From Streptomyces sp. DH-12 (GTDB lineage Bacteria > Actinomycetota > Actinomycetes > Streptomycetales > Streptomycetaceae): a stretch of 64,000 nucleotides of DNA. The DNA is taken from positions 4,811,001 through 4,875,000 of the forward strand of contig NZ_PPFB01000001.1 in the NCBI RefSeq assembly GCF_002899455.1, read 5' to 3'. The position numbers were made by a program, and so were the translations under genes. The notes beneath the pieces were generated by a model that was not told the DNA's origin, ran no database searches, and saw only the letters and a program-made list of their open reading frames with translations. Positions within the stretch are counted from its first letter, which is position 1; every line of letters begins with the position of its first letter. Positions 17,401-26,020 of the stretch are shown in pieces.

Positions 17401-18697
17401 CGCCCGCTTCGACGGCACCACCGGCTACGCGAAGGCCGGCGAAACGAGCGCCCCGCACGTGAACACCTTCCGCAGCTTCACCGTCTCGGCCTGGGCCAAA
17501 CTGGACTCCCTGGCGGCCGAAAGCGGCGTGGTGGTGCTGCAGGCCGGCAAGGAACGGCCCGGGATGGAGCTGTACTACTCCGCCGCCGCCCAGCAGTGGG
17601 CCTTCGCCCAGTACACCGCGGACTCGGCGGACGCGGGCATCGCCCGTGTCACGCAGCCCGCCGGCGCAAAGGCCTACGCCGGGGAGTGGGCGCACCTGGT
17701 CGGCGTGCACGACACGGACGACAACACGCTCACCCTGTACGTGAACGGCACGAAGGCCGGCTCCGTCACCCAGAACAGCCCCTTCTACGCCGACAGATCG
17801 ATGTACATCGGCGTCGGCGACTTCAGCGGAGCGAGGCAGTACTTCTTTCCCGGCGCCGTTGACGACGTACGGGTGATGGACCGGCCGGTCTCCGCCGAGG
17901 AGGTGCAGCAGATGTTCAAGCAGCGGCCGCTGGTCAAGGGCCGCTGGCTGCTGGACCAAGCCACCACGACCACCCCGGCCACCAGTCCCGACGCCTCGGT
18001 CGAGAACCGGGCACTGGTCCTGGGCGGCGGTGCGAAGACCGGCTTCGGCTGGGTTGACGACGGAGCCCTGGAACTGGACGGCATCGACGACCATGCCGCG
18101 ACCGCCACGGCCGTCGTCGACACGAACGCCAGCTTCACGGTGATGGGCTGGGCCCAGGCCGCAGGCACGCCTGCCGACAGCGCGGCCGTCCTGAGTATGC
18201 CCGGCACGACCAACAGCGCTTTCGCGGTACGACATGTACCTGCGCCCGGGGATGAGGACGACGCCGGGCGTTGGGAGATCTCGATGCCGGACTCCGACTC
18301 GGCGGGCGCCACAGTCGCGCGAGTGGAGAACCACCGGTTCTACGACGCACGGGACTGGAACCATCTGGCGCTCGTGTACGACGGCTCCACCAAGGAAGTC
18401 CGGCTGTACGTGAACGGCGAGTTGGAAGAGGTCGCCTGTGCGGACGGGGACGGCGACGGCGAGTCCGACGACACCACCTGCGCCGACCGGATGTCGTGGG
18501 CCGAGAACGTGCTGTCGTACAAGGCCACGGGCGGACTGCAGATCGGCCGGGCCAGAACCTCCGGGGAGTGGGGCGAGTACTGGCCCGGATCCGTCGATGA
18601 CGTGTGGGCTTTCCAGGGTGCGCTGAGCGAGTTGCAGGTCGCCCGCCTGTCGCTGGGCTGGCCGGGGATCCCCACCGAGGTACCCGGCGATGGCTGA
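14405..18697 (+). CDS. Secreted LamG (concanavalin-like) repeat protein paired with the RHS toxin
   Basis: About 1430 residues. A signal sequence (RVVGVLLGAVLAVGSTPALTG) precedes a DNRLRE-like N-terminal half with a Trp/Cys-rich module (YCDWNYCKPHD, ADKDVKS-like strand). Three LamG jelly-roll domains follow, at about 798-938, 1020-1162 and 1238-1412, each with the AWV/WAK...GEWTHVAG...LRLYVDG...AIDDVQVF pattern. Such proteins bind carbohydrate or protein partners outside the cell. The gene ends 63 bp before the RHS gene on the same strand, so they are probably cotranscribed and it may help display or deliver the toxin. ATG at 14405 is preferred; an upstream TTG at 14321 would add 28 residues before the signal. 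Confidence 0.8.
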   Translation: MWGRSRGSVRVVGVLLGAVLAVGSTPALTGEAVADAPDSPVSPKSAAKAAAHGDGGLTEAEALAKAKRTGEPVEVVSLRGEASEVFATPDGRLQAREYLRPVWTRIRGGWKRIDTGLTATSEGTIAPETSTIDLEFSGGGESPLVRMKRAGRELSLTWPTPLPKPEVAGPVATYLSVLPDVDLRMTAQQDGFTQLLVVKSAEAAASPELAQLRLELDTRGLSVEETEEGGLQALDKGAESPVFEAPRPMMWDSSPGESPAGAEPGKAAAGEKTEGRSASADAAAESGDQPGAGESGKLAPVGVEVAEGQDELVLTPDADVLKGEDTEYPVFIDPQWYTPKAAAWTMVSKYWAGSPQWKFNGDSDSGLGYCDWNYCKPHDTKRLFYRIPVSRFAGRSILSAEFVVRNTWSASCSDRGVQLWRTKDISSSTTWNSQNTSGFWVDHLKTESFAYGYDGCAAKDAEFDVKSAVQQAANGKWSTMTFGLRASSESDGYGWKRFSDDAYLRVEYNRPPAQLKMSQLTMTYGGTCKTPSSLARVRTLGTIRANNVTDPDGDNVGVQFQAKWDGGSWSPTRAAGKASGSSFAISLPSSIPKNKTVRWYARVFDGAQYSPWSHAGAASACYFVYDTSVPQAPAVSSGEYPESDPANPEDPWYDGVGQYGSFTVDGVDSDVTTYWYGINGDPTSKNKITTSGGAARIAKVLPARPGVNFFTAQAFDSAGNGSEIRTYQYRVKAGQPDRATWQLDEGAGASQAKGSTPPRTLKLLGGTTAEAEGAVGTAVRFNGTDGYADTDLSPVNTTQGFTVSAWVNFDQQPTRSMVVATQPGNIMAGFELYYSPVHGWVFNQHASDTAGAASVMAKAATPAPVTVGEWTHVAGSYDATLDRLRLYVDGRLVGEKSWSTPWNARRGLRIGAGSYSGTPGNFFSGAIDDVQVFSRQLEDSEVTQLHAKQTVGDPGPPAIAVFPMDEAAGATEIVGHGGVIPATYHGTVTTGVPGVAGKAARFDGTTGYAKAGETSAPHVNTFRSFTVSAWAKLDSLAAESGVVVLQAGKERPGMELYYSAAAQQWAFAQYTADSADAGIARVTQPAGAKAYAGEWAHLVGVHDTDDNTLTLYVNGTKAGSVTQNSPFYADRSMYIGVGDFSGARQYFFPGAVDDVRVMDRPVSAEEVQQMFKQRPLVKGRWLLDQATTTTPATSPDASVENRALVLGGGAKTGFGWVDDGALELDGIDDHAATATAVVDTNASFTVMGWAQAAGTPADSAAVLSMPGTTNSAFAVRHVPAPGDEDDAGRWEISMPDSDSAGATVARVENHRFYDARDWNHLALVYDGSTKEVRLYVNGELEEVACADGDGDGESDDTTCADRMSWAENVLSYKATGGLQIGRARTSGEWGEYWPGSVDDVWAFQGALSELQVARLSLGWPGIPTEVPGDG

Positions 18698-18760
18698 CCT
18701 GCCGTCGGCCTCCCGCATGTCTCACCCCGCCGTACCACCCGCGTATGACGAAGGACGAGG

Positions 18761-21700
18761 ATGAACGGTAGATCCCGGACGCGAGTCCCTGCCCTGCGCC
18801 GCCGCATCGCTCTGGCCTCGGCCACGGTGATGATCGGTACCTTGCTCCAGGTGGCGGCCCAGCCCGCGTCGGTCGCGGCCGACCGCGGCACCGGCCGCCC
18901 CGACCTGCCCGCGTCGGAAAAACCGGTAGAGGTCTCGGCCGTCCCGGTGATCCCGCGTACCCCGACGAAGGGCCCGCGCACTCCCGCGAAGACCCCGCGG
19001 GCGGCCTGGCCGCTGGCAGGCGTGGCGACCATCGACCCGCCAGAGGACTCCTCGTCCGTCGTTCGAGTGAAGGGGCTGCCTCTGGCGGTCGGCGGCAAGC
19101 AGGCGCCCGAGAAGGTGCGGGCCCGGATGTTCGACCGGGAGACCGCCAGACGGGTCGGCGCCGACGGTCTGCTGTTCAGTCTGGAAGCCGACGAGCCGGA
19201 CACCACCACGAAGCGGAAGGGGGCCGTCGTACGGGCTCGGCTCGACTATTCCTCCATCGCCGAGGCGTTCGGTGGCGGTTATGGCGACCGGCTGCGCCTG
19301 GTCGAGTTGCCGGCCTGCGCGCTCACCACCCCGGCCAAGGCCGCCTGCCGTGAGGCCACTCCCATCGAGGCGGTCAACGACACCGAGTCGGCGGCCCTCA
19401 CCGCACCGAGCGTCCCGCTGAAGGCTTCCGGCGCCACCGTCCTTGCTGCCGTCGCCGACGACGCGAGCATGGGCGGCGACTACAAGGCCACCCCGTTGTC
19501 GTCGTCGGCGCAGTGGAGCACCAGCCTCAACACCGGCGACTTCTCGTGGTCGTACGCGATGAACGTGCCCGATGTGCCGGGCGGGTTGCTGCCGAGCGTA
19601 GGGATCTCGTACTCCTCCGGATCCGTCGACGGCCGTTCCGGCAACTCCAACAACCAGGGCTCCTGGGTCGGCGACGGCTTCGACATGTGGCCCGGCTCCA
19701 TCGAGCGACGCTACAAGTCCTGCATGGACGACGGGGTCAAGCACGCCGACGGTGGGAAGCCGGCCGATCTGTGCTGGGCGTACGACAACGCGTTCATCTC
19801 CTTCAACGGCAAGGGGGGCGAGTTGGTGCCGGACGGCACCGACGCCTTCCGGCTGCGCGACGACGACGGCACCAAGATCCAACGGATGCGCGGCTCCTCC
19901 TCCGACGTGCGAGCCAACGGCGCGCGGAACGACGAGTACTGGAAAGTCACCACTCCGGACGGAGTGCAGTACTACTTCGGCTACAACCGGCTGCCCGGCT
20001 GGACCGACGGCAAGGAGACCACCAACTCCACTTGGACCGCCCCGGTTTTCGGCGATGACGCCAACGAACCGTGCCATGCTTCGTCGTTCGCCGACTCCTG
20101 GTGCCAGCAGGGCTGGCGGTGGAACCTCGACTACGTCGTCGACCCGCACGGCAACGCGATCGCGTACTACTACGACAAGGAGTGGAACTCCTACGGTCGC
20201 AACCTGGACGAGAAGGCCAACACGCGATACGTGCGAGGCGGCAGCCTCGACCGGATCGAGTACGGTCTGCGCTCCTCCGCCATGTACGCGCAGCCCCTGG
20301 CAAAGGTCGACTTCACCAGCGGTAAACGCTGCCTGCCCGACGGGAACACCACCTGCGGCGACATCGACGAGGACGCCTCTTACTGGTACGACACCCCGTG
20401 GGACCTGAACTGCGACGAAGGCGCCACCTGTGATCAGGGCCGACTCGCCCCGGTGTTCTTCACCCAAAAGCGGCTGTCCTCTGTCGCCACCCAGGTGCTG
20501 AAGTCCGGTGCCTACACGAACGTCGACTCCTGGGAGCTCGTTCACCGCTGGGGTATGGCCGACACCGATTACCAACTGCTGCTGCACTCCGTGCAGCGCA
20601 CCGGGCACAGCGCCACTCCGGCGATCACTCTCCCGAAGACCACGTTCGGGTACATCCAGCGAGCCAACCGGCTCGACAAGACCGGTGACGGATATGCGCC
20701 GTTCATCAAGGCACGACTGAGCAGCGTCGCCGACGAGGCGGGCGGCCAGATCGACGTCGGCTATTCGGCGCCGGTCTGCGACGCGGGGTCCCTGCCCACT
20801 CCGCAGACCAACACCACCCGTTGCTTCCCGCAGTACATCGGCGGCAGCTCCTCCGACGATCCGGACCTGCACTGGTTCAACAAGTACGTCGTCTCCACCG
20901 TCACTCTCACCGACCGCACCGGCGGCGCACCGGACCAGGTCACTTCGTACGAGTACCTGGATGGCGCCGCCTGGCACTACGACGACGATGACGGGCTGAC
21001 CGAGGAGAAGGAGAAGACCTGGTCCCAGTGGCGCGGTTACGGCCACGTCCGGGTGAAGACGGGTGGGCCGGGTGGCGCGGCAGCGATGAAATCACAGGCC
21101 GACACCTACTTCCTGCGCGGCATGGACGGCGACCGCCTCGCGCCCAGCGGCGGCACCAAGTCGGTCGACGTCACTCTCGGCAACGGTGAAGGCGGCTCGA
21201 TCACCGACCACGAGTCGGCCGCAGGATTCGCCTACAAGACCGTGCAGTACTCCGGCCCCGGCGGCCGGGTACTGAGCAAGGCCGTGAACCGGCCCTGGCA
21301 CCATGAGACCGCGAAGCGAACCCGCTCCTGGGGCACGGTGACAGCCAACCTCACCGGCACCGCCCAGGTCCGCTCATGGACCTCGCTGGACGACGGCGCG
21401 GGCGTCAAGTGGCGTACGACCACGGTGAACAACTCCTTCGACACCGCTGCGGGCCGCATCACCCGTATCGACGACCGCGGCGATGATGCCACCACTGCCG
21501 ACGACCGGTGCACCCGTACGACCTATCCGGCGGCCGGCGCGATCCTCACTCTGCCCGCTCGCGCGGAGACCGTCGCCATGAACTGCGCCGGGACGCCCGA
21601 CCGCGCCAAGGACGTCATCTCCGACCTGCGCACCGCTTATGACGGCCGGGCCTACGACGCCGCGCCGACCAAGGGCGACGCAACGGCGACCGCTGTCCTC

Positions 21701-24700
21701 AAGTCCCACGACGGCACAACGGCCACCTACACGGAGAGCGGTGCGACCTATGACGCCTACGGCCGCAAGCTCACCAGCACCGACCTCACCGGCACTCTCA
21801 CCGTCGTCTCCGGCACCCTGACCCGCGCCGCGCGCACAGATGGCCTGACGACGACCACTGCCTACACCCCGTCGACCGGCTTCCCCACCTCCGCGAAGGT
21901 CACCACGCCTCCTGCGACGTCTGGTGACAGCAGCACTGCGCTGTCCACGACCACGACGAACGACCCGGCACGCGGAGTGCCGCTGACTCAGACCGACAGC
22001 AACGACAGGGTCACCAACTTCGCCTACGACGCGCTCGGCCGTACCACCAAGGTCTGGCTCGCCGACCGGCGTAAGAGTGACATCCCCACCTACGAGTACA
22101 CGTACAAGGTCACCGGGGACGACCCGATCGCGGTCGGTACCAAAGTCATCGGCAACGACAATTCCCAGATCGCCTCGTACGTGCTCTACGACGGTTTCCT
22201 GCGACCTCGCCAGTCCCAGTCCCCGGGCCCCAAGGGCGGACGGCTGCTCACCGACACCTTCTACGACGAACGCGGCTTGACGGTAACGGAATTTCTGCCC
22301 TATTACGCTGCCTCCGCGCCCTCCACATCGCTGGTTGAACCAAAGGACGCGCTCGGTGTGGAGACCCAGAACCGTTATACCCACGACGGCCTCGGCCGGC
22401 AGATCGAGCACCGGCAGATCTCCGGCAACGGAGACGGCGGCAAGCTCCTCAACACCACCCGCACGCTCCACGGCGGCGACCGCACCACCGTGATCCCACC
22501 CGAGGGCGGCACCGCCACCACCACCCTCACCGATGCCCGCGGGCAGACCACCGAACTGCGCCAGCACCACCAGCGCATCCCGGAGGCCTCGTACGACACC
22601 ACCGAGTACGCCTTCACTCCGGCAGGCCACCTCTCCAAGGTGACTGATCCGGCAGGCAACGAGTGGGACTTCGCGTACGACCTGCTCGGCCAGATGACGC
22701 GGTCCGACGACCCGGACAAGGGCACCACTCGCTACCACTACGACGACCGGGGCCGGCTCACCTCCACGGTCGACGCCCGCGACACCACGCTCGTCAATGT
22801 CTACGACGGCCTCGGCCGCAAGACCGAACTGCGCTCCGGTTCCGTCACGGGCCCGCTGCGCGCCAAGTGGACCTACGACACGCTCAGCAGAGCCAAGGGA
22901 TACCTCGCAAAGACCACCCGTTACGCCGACGACGGACTGGCCTACACATCCGAGGTGGTTGCCCGTGACGGGCTCTACCGGCCGCTGCGCACCTCGGTGA
23001 CGATCCCGGAGTCCGAGGCCAACACCGGTTTGGCCGGCACGTACCTCTCGGGCGCCTCATACAAGTCGTCCGGTCTGATCTCCAGTGTGGGGCTGCCCAA
23101 GGCAGGCTCCCTGGCCGCGTCGACGATGGCTTACGCCTACGAGGACGACACGCTGCGGCCCATCGCCGTGGAAGGCCCCGTGGGCATCAAGGCCACCACG
23201 TCGTACAGCTCGACCGGCAAACCTTTGCAGTACGAACTGTCCGACTCGGACAGCAAGAAATCCTGGGTCACCAATGAGTACGAGCGAGGTACTCAGCGGC
23301 TGGCGTCCACCCGCGTCGACCGCCAGGACGTCCCGGGCGTCGACCAAGCCTCCACCTTCCGTTATGACGAGGCCGGCAACGTCCTCTCCGTCTCGGACAC
23401 CTCCCGCTCCGGCACGGACACCCAGTGCTTCACCTACGACCACCTGCGCCGTCTGACAGAAGCCTGGACCCAGTCCACCACCGCCTGCGCGAGCGCGCCC
23501 GGAGCCCCGGTGCTCGGCGGCCCAGCCCCGTACTGGACCTCCTACGGTTACGACAAGACCGGCAACCGCAGCACCGAGGTCCAGCACGACATCACCGGTG
23601 ACACCACGAAGGACGTCACCAGCACGTACGACTACCCGGATCCGGGTGCGGCCTCGGTCCGTCCGCACGGCCTGAAGGCGGTCACCCGCGTGGGGGCCGG
23701 CGTGACGTCCGGCGACTCCTACACCTACGACGCCATCGGCAACACTGACACCCGCACCCTGGGGGACGGCACCACACAGGATCTGGAGTGGGACGCCGAA
23801 GGCAAGCTCGCCAAGGTCACCGAACCCGTCGAAGGAGGCTCACCCAAGGTCACCGAGTACGTCTACGACGTCGACGGCAACCGTCTGATCGCCCGGACTC
23901 CCACCGAGACCACGCTCTACCTCGGAAACACCGAGATCACGGTCGCCAAGGGCAGCAGTACACCCCGCGGCACCCGTTACATCGACCTCGGCGGAGGACA
24001 CACAGCCGTCCAAGAGGACGACGGCACGGTTTCCTTCACCACGGCGGACCACCACGGCACAGCCCTGCTCGCCATCGAGGCGACCACCCAGAAGCTGACC
24101 CAGCGCCGCACTCTTCCCTTCGGCGGAATCCGGGGTGAGGAACCGGTCGACTGGCCAGGTACCAAGGGCTTCGTCGGCGGCACACAGGACATCTCCACCG
24201 GCCTGACGCACCTGGGCGCCCGTGAGTACGACCCGTCCACGGGCCGCTTCCTCTCGGTCGACCCGATCATGGACCTGACCGACCCGCAGCAGATCAACGG
24301 CTATACGTACAGCAACAACAACCCGCTCACCTTCTCCGACCCGTCGGGTCTGTACTGCGACGGATGCAGCGTCAACAATCCGGACTCCGTCTGGCACCCG
24401 AGCAAGGGCAACGGACCGGGCTGCACGCACTACACCTGTTATGACCAGGACGGCAACGACCTGGCGGGCGGGTCCGGCGGAGGCGGGGAGTCCACCAGCT
24501 CGCCGGCGGTGACGATCAACGTCACCGAGAAGAACGGCGCGGTCTTCATCGAGAACATCCAAGTACCGGCCGCGCGGGAGCTGGCGGCAAGGTTCCCGCA
24601 GTATGAGGAAAGGGAGCAACAACTCAAAGCCTGGGCGGATCTCAAGTGCTTCGACCCGGACACCTCACCGGAGGCGTTCTGCAACGCGGCCGAGTCCCTC

Positions 24701-25615
24701 GGCCTCGTCAACCGTGACAGGACTCCCTTTTCCAAGTTTGTCGTGGCGCTGGTGGCTCCCGATTTCGACGCGTGGAAGAGCTGTATCGGCGGCGAAAGCA
24801 TCAAGAGTTGCGGTCGGGCTGCGCTGGATCTGCCCTGGGGGCGGGTGTTCAAGGGCGCGAAGCTTTTGAAGTGTTCCGCGAACAGCTTCACCTCCGGTAC
24901 CGAAGTCCTGATGGCGGACGGCAGCAGGAAACAAATCGAGGACGTTGAAATCGGTGACCAGGTCCTGGCGACGGATCCGGTGACGGGGAAGACCGAGGTG
25001 AAGACGGTCACCGCCGAGATCACCGGCGAGGGCCCGAAGAACTTGGTGACGCTCTCCATCTCCGTGGACGGGGAGGAGGTGAGGGTCACCGCGACGGACG
25101 GCCACCCGTTCTGGGTGCCTGGCCTCGACGAGTGGATTGACGCCGGTCGGCTGACCGTCGGCCAAGAACTGCACACGGTCAGCAGAAAGACCGTGCGCAT
25201 CACTGGCATCGCCCTGACGCAACGTCCGGCCGTCGTCCACAACCTGACTGTCACCGACCTGCACACGTACTATGTGCTGGCGGGCAAGACGCCGGTACTC
25301 GTTCACAACAGCAACTGCGACATCCTGCCAACGCCAAGCGTCTCTGATTCCAAGCTTCAGAACTTGGTTGACGATCTCTATAAGGGGACGACTAATACGG
25401 CCCGAACTGGAGATGGTACGACGATGTCGGCGATTCGCGAGGAGCTCAGCTCAGGTCAACTCGTACATGGCCGCAACCATGTAGCCAAGGGGAACCAGTA
25501 CGCCAAGGCGCTGAATAAGTGGATTTCAAGGAATCACAGAGACGGCGACCCGCACGACTTGATCGTGGCGAGAAGCCTACTTGCCGACCTCAAGTCGGCC
25601 CTCGCAGGGAATTGA
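18761..25615 (+). CDS. RHS-repeat polymorphic toxin with HINT domain and C-terminal toxin tip
   Basis: 2284 residues. Signal peptide about 1-41; a SpvB-like/beta-propeller N-terminal region; many YD repeats (YDALGRTTKV, YDDRGRLTSTVD, YDGLGRKTEL, YDVDGNRLIA); the RHS core REYDPSTGRFLSVDP at about 1820-1835; then a HINT domain from about 2038 (NSFTSGTEVLMADGS) with DGHPFW (His2115) and the end HTYYVLAGKTPVLVHN at 2168-2183. The last 101 residues (2184-2284) are the toxin tip, more AT-rich than the rest, with GDGTTMSAIREELSSG and GRNHVAKGNQYAKAL; I do not recognise its activity. The RHS shell would encapsulate the tip and the HINT region release it. The codons for HTYYVLAG contain the recombination core described separately. 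Immunity gene follows after five bases. Confidence 0.92.
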   Translation: MNGRSRTRVPALRRRIALASATVMIGTLLQVAAQPASVAADRGTGRPDLPASEKPVEVSAVPVIPRTPTKGPRTPAKTPRAAWPLAGVATIDPPEDSSSVVRVKGLPLAVGGKQAPEKVRARMFDRETARRVGADGLLFSLEADEPDTTTKRKGAVVRARLDYSSIAEAFGGGYGDRLRLVELPACALTTPAKAACREATPIEAVNDTESAALTAPSVPLKASGATVLAAVADDASMGGDYKATPLSSSAQWSTSLNTGDFSWSYAMNVPDVPGGLLPSVGISYSSGSVDGRSGNSNNQGSWVGDGFDMWPGSIERRYKSCMDDGVKHADGGKPADLCWAYDNAFISFNGKGGELVPDGTDAFRLRDDDGTKIQRMRGSSSDVRANGARNDEYWKVTTPDGVQYYFGYNRLPGWTDGKETTNSTWTAPVFGDDANEPCHASSFADSWCQQGWRWNLDYVVDPHGNAIAYYYDKEWNSYGRNLDEKANTRYVRGGSLDRIEYGLRSSAMYAQPLAKVDFTSGKRCLPDGNTTCGDIDEDASYWYDTPWDLNCDEGATCDQGRLAPVFFTQKRLSSVATQVLKSGAYTNVDSWELVHRWGMADTDYQLLLHSVQRTGHSATPAITLPKTTFGYIQRANRLDKTGDGYAPFIKARLSSVADEAGGQIDVGYSAPVCDAGSLPTPQTNTTRCFPQYIGGSSSDDPDLHWFNKYVVSTVTLTDRTGGAPDQVTSYEYLDGAAWHYDDDDGLTEEKEKTWSQWRGYGHVRVKTGGPGGAAAMKSQADTYFLRGMDGDRLAPSGGTKSVDVTLGNGEGGSITDHESAAGFAYKTVQYSGPGGRVLSKAVNRPWHHETAKRTRSWGTVTANLTGTAQVRSWTSLDDGAGVKWRTTTVNNSFDTAAGRITRIDDRGDDATTADDRCTRTTYPAAGAILTLPARAETVAMNCAGTPDRAKDVISDLRTAYDGRAYDAAPTKGDATATAVLKSHDGTTATYTESGATYDAYGRKLTSTDLTGTLTVVSGTLTRAARTDGLTTTTAYTPSTGFPTSAKVTTPPATSGDSSTALSTTTTNDPARGVPLTQTDSNDRVTNFAYDALGRTTKVWLADRRKSDIPTYEYTYKVTGDDPIAVGTKVIGNDNSQIASYVLYDGFLRPRQSQSPGPKGGRLLTDTFYDERGLTVTEFLPYYAASAPSTSLVEPKDALGVETQNRYTHDGLGRQIEHRQISGNGDGGKLLNTTRTLHGGDRTTVIPPEGGTATTTLTDARGQTTELRQHHQRIPEASYDTTEYAFTPAGHLSKVTDPAGNEWDFAYDLLGQMTRSDDPDKGTTRYHYDDRGRLTSTVDARDTTLVNVYDGLGRKTELRSGSVTGPLRAKWTYDTLSRAKGYLAKTTRYADDGLAYTSEVVARDGLYRPLRTSVTIPESEANTGLAGTYLSGASYKSSGLISSVGLPKAGSLAASTMAYAYEDDTLRPIAVEGPVGIKATTSYSSTGKPLQYELSDSDSKKSWVTNEYERGTQRLASTRVDRQDVPGVDQASTFRYDEAGNVLSVSDTSRSGTDTQCFTYDHLRRLTEAWTQSTTACASAPGAPVLGGPAPYWTSYGYDKTGNRSTEVQHDITGDTTKDVTSTYDYPDPGAASVRPHGLKAVTRVGAGVTSGDSYTYDAIGNTDTRTLGDGTTQDLEWDAEGKLAKVTEPVEGGSPKVTEYVYDVDGNRLIARTPTETTLYLGNTEITVAKGSSTPRGTRYIDLGGGHTAVQEDDGTVSFTTADHHGTALLAIEATTQKLTQRRTLPFGGIRGEEPVDWPGTKGFVGGTQDISTGLTHLGAREYDPSTGRFLSVDPIMDLTDPQQINGYTYSNNNPLTFSDPSGLYCDGCSVNNPDSVWHPSKGNGPGCTHYTCYDQDGNDLAGGSGGGGESTSSPAVTINVTEKNGAVFIENIQVPAARELAARFPQYEEREQQLKAWADLKCFDPDTSPEAFCNAAESLGLVNRDRTPFSKFVVALVAPDFDAWKSCIGGESIKSCGRAALDLPWGRVFKGAKLLKCSANSFTSGTEVLMADGSRKQIEDVEIGDQVLATDPVTGKTEVKTVTAEITGEGPKNLVTLSISVDGEEVRVTATDGHPFWVPGLDEWIDAGRLTVGQELHTVSRKTVRITGIALTQRPAVVHNLTVTDLHTYYVLAGKTPVLVHNSNCDILPTPSVSDSKLQNLVDDLYKGTTNTARTGDGTTMSAIREELSSGQLVHGRNHVAKGNQYAKALNKWISRNHRDGDPHDLIVARSLLADLKSALAGN
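25261..25281 (+). repeat. Recombination core copy 1 inside the RHS HINT codons (candidate attL)
   Basis: A 21-bp sequence beginning GCACACGTACTATGTGC, found exactly again at 27342 and 39292. It holds a 5-bp inverted repeat GCACA/TGTGC around a 7-bp spacer CGTACTA, the layout of a tyrosine-recombinase core. Here it encodes the HTYYVLA part of the HINT domain in frame (residues 2168 on). To its left is HINT coding sequence; to its right a toxin tip. Confidence 0.75.
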
Positions 25616-25620
25616 CGGAG

Positions 25621-25971
25621 ATGAACGAAGATCAGTTCTTTCATGGCCTCCTTCAGAACTTTCCACAGCTTGAGAGCTTGCATGCCGAGCATGTGGAGTT
25701 CTACGAAGAGTTCCTCTCCCACGTTTTCCTGGCAGACGTCGTCCGATGGGCGGTAGGTTTGTTCAGTGAGGCTGGCCAGAGTTCGACCGAGGAAGCCACC
25801 GGGATTCGGTTGATCGATTTCATCGAGGATGCGTACGTGCATGGCGATTGCGCAGTCAGGGAATTGGTCAGGGTTTCGTTTGTTGAAAACCTGCCTTACT
25901 CTGGTCAAGAGGGGTTCCGCATTCGTGAACACCTGACGGGGAATCTCCGTAAGATGTTTACGGAGCGTTAA
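25621..25971 (+). CDS. Candidate immunity protein for the RHS toxin tip (DUF7674-like)
   Basis: 116 residues, acidic and soluble, starting five bases after the RHS stop with GACGGAG before the ATG. Text such as NFPQLESLHAEHVEFYEEFLSHVFLADVVRWAV resembles DUF7674-type small proteins often found next to toxins. Lower GC and codon use unlike the backbone, the same as the toxin tip, indicate they moved together. Position immediately behind the tip is the main evidence for immunity. Confidence 0.7.
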   Translation: MNEDQFFHGLLQNFPQLESLHAEHVEFYEEFLSHVFLADVVRWAVGLFSEAGQSSTEEATGIRLIDFIEDAYVHGDCAVRELVRVSFVENLPYSGQEGFRIREHLTGNLRKMFTER

Positions 25972-26020
25972 ACTCTGCGAATGCTGAGTCACAAGACGTG
26001 GTTGCTCAAAGCGATTTCAT

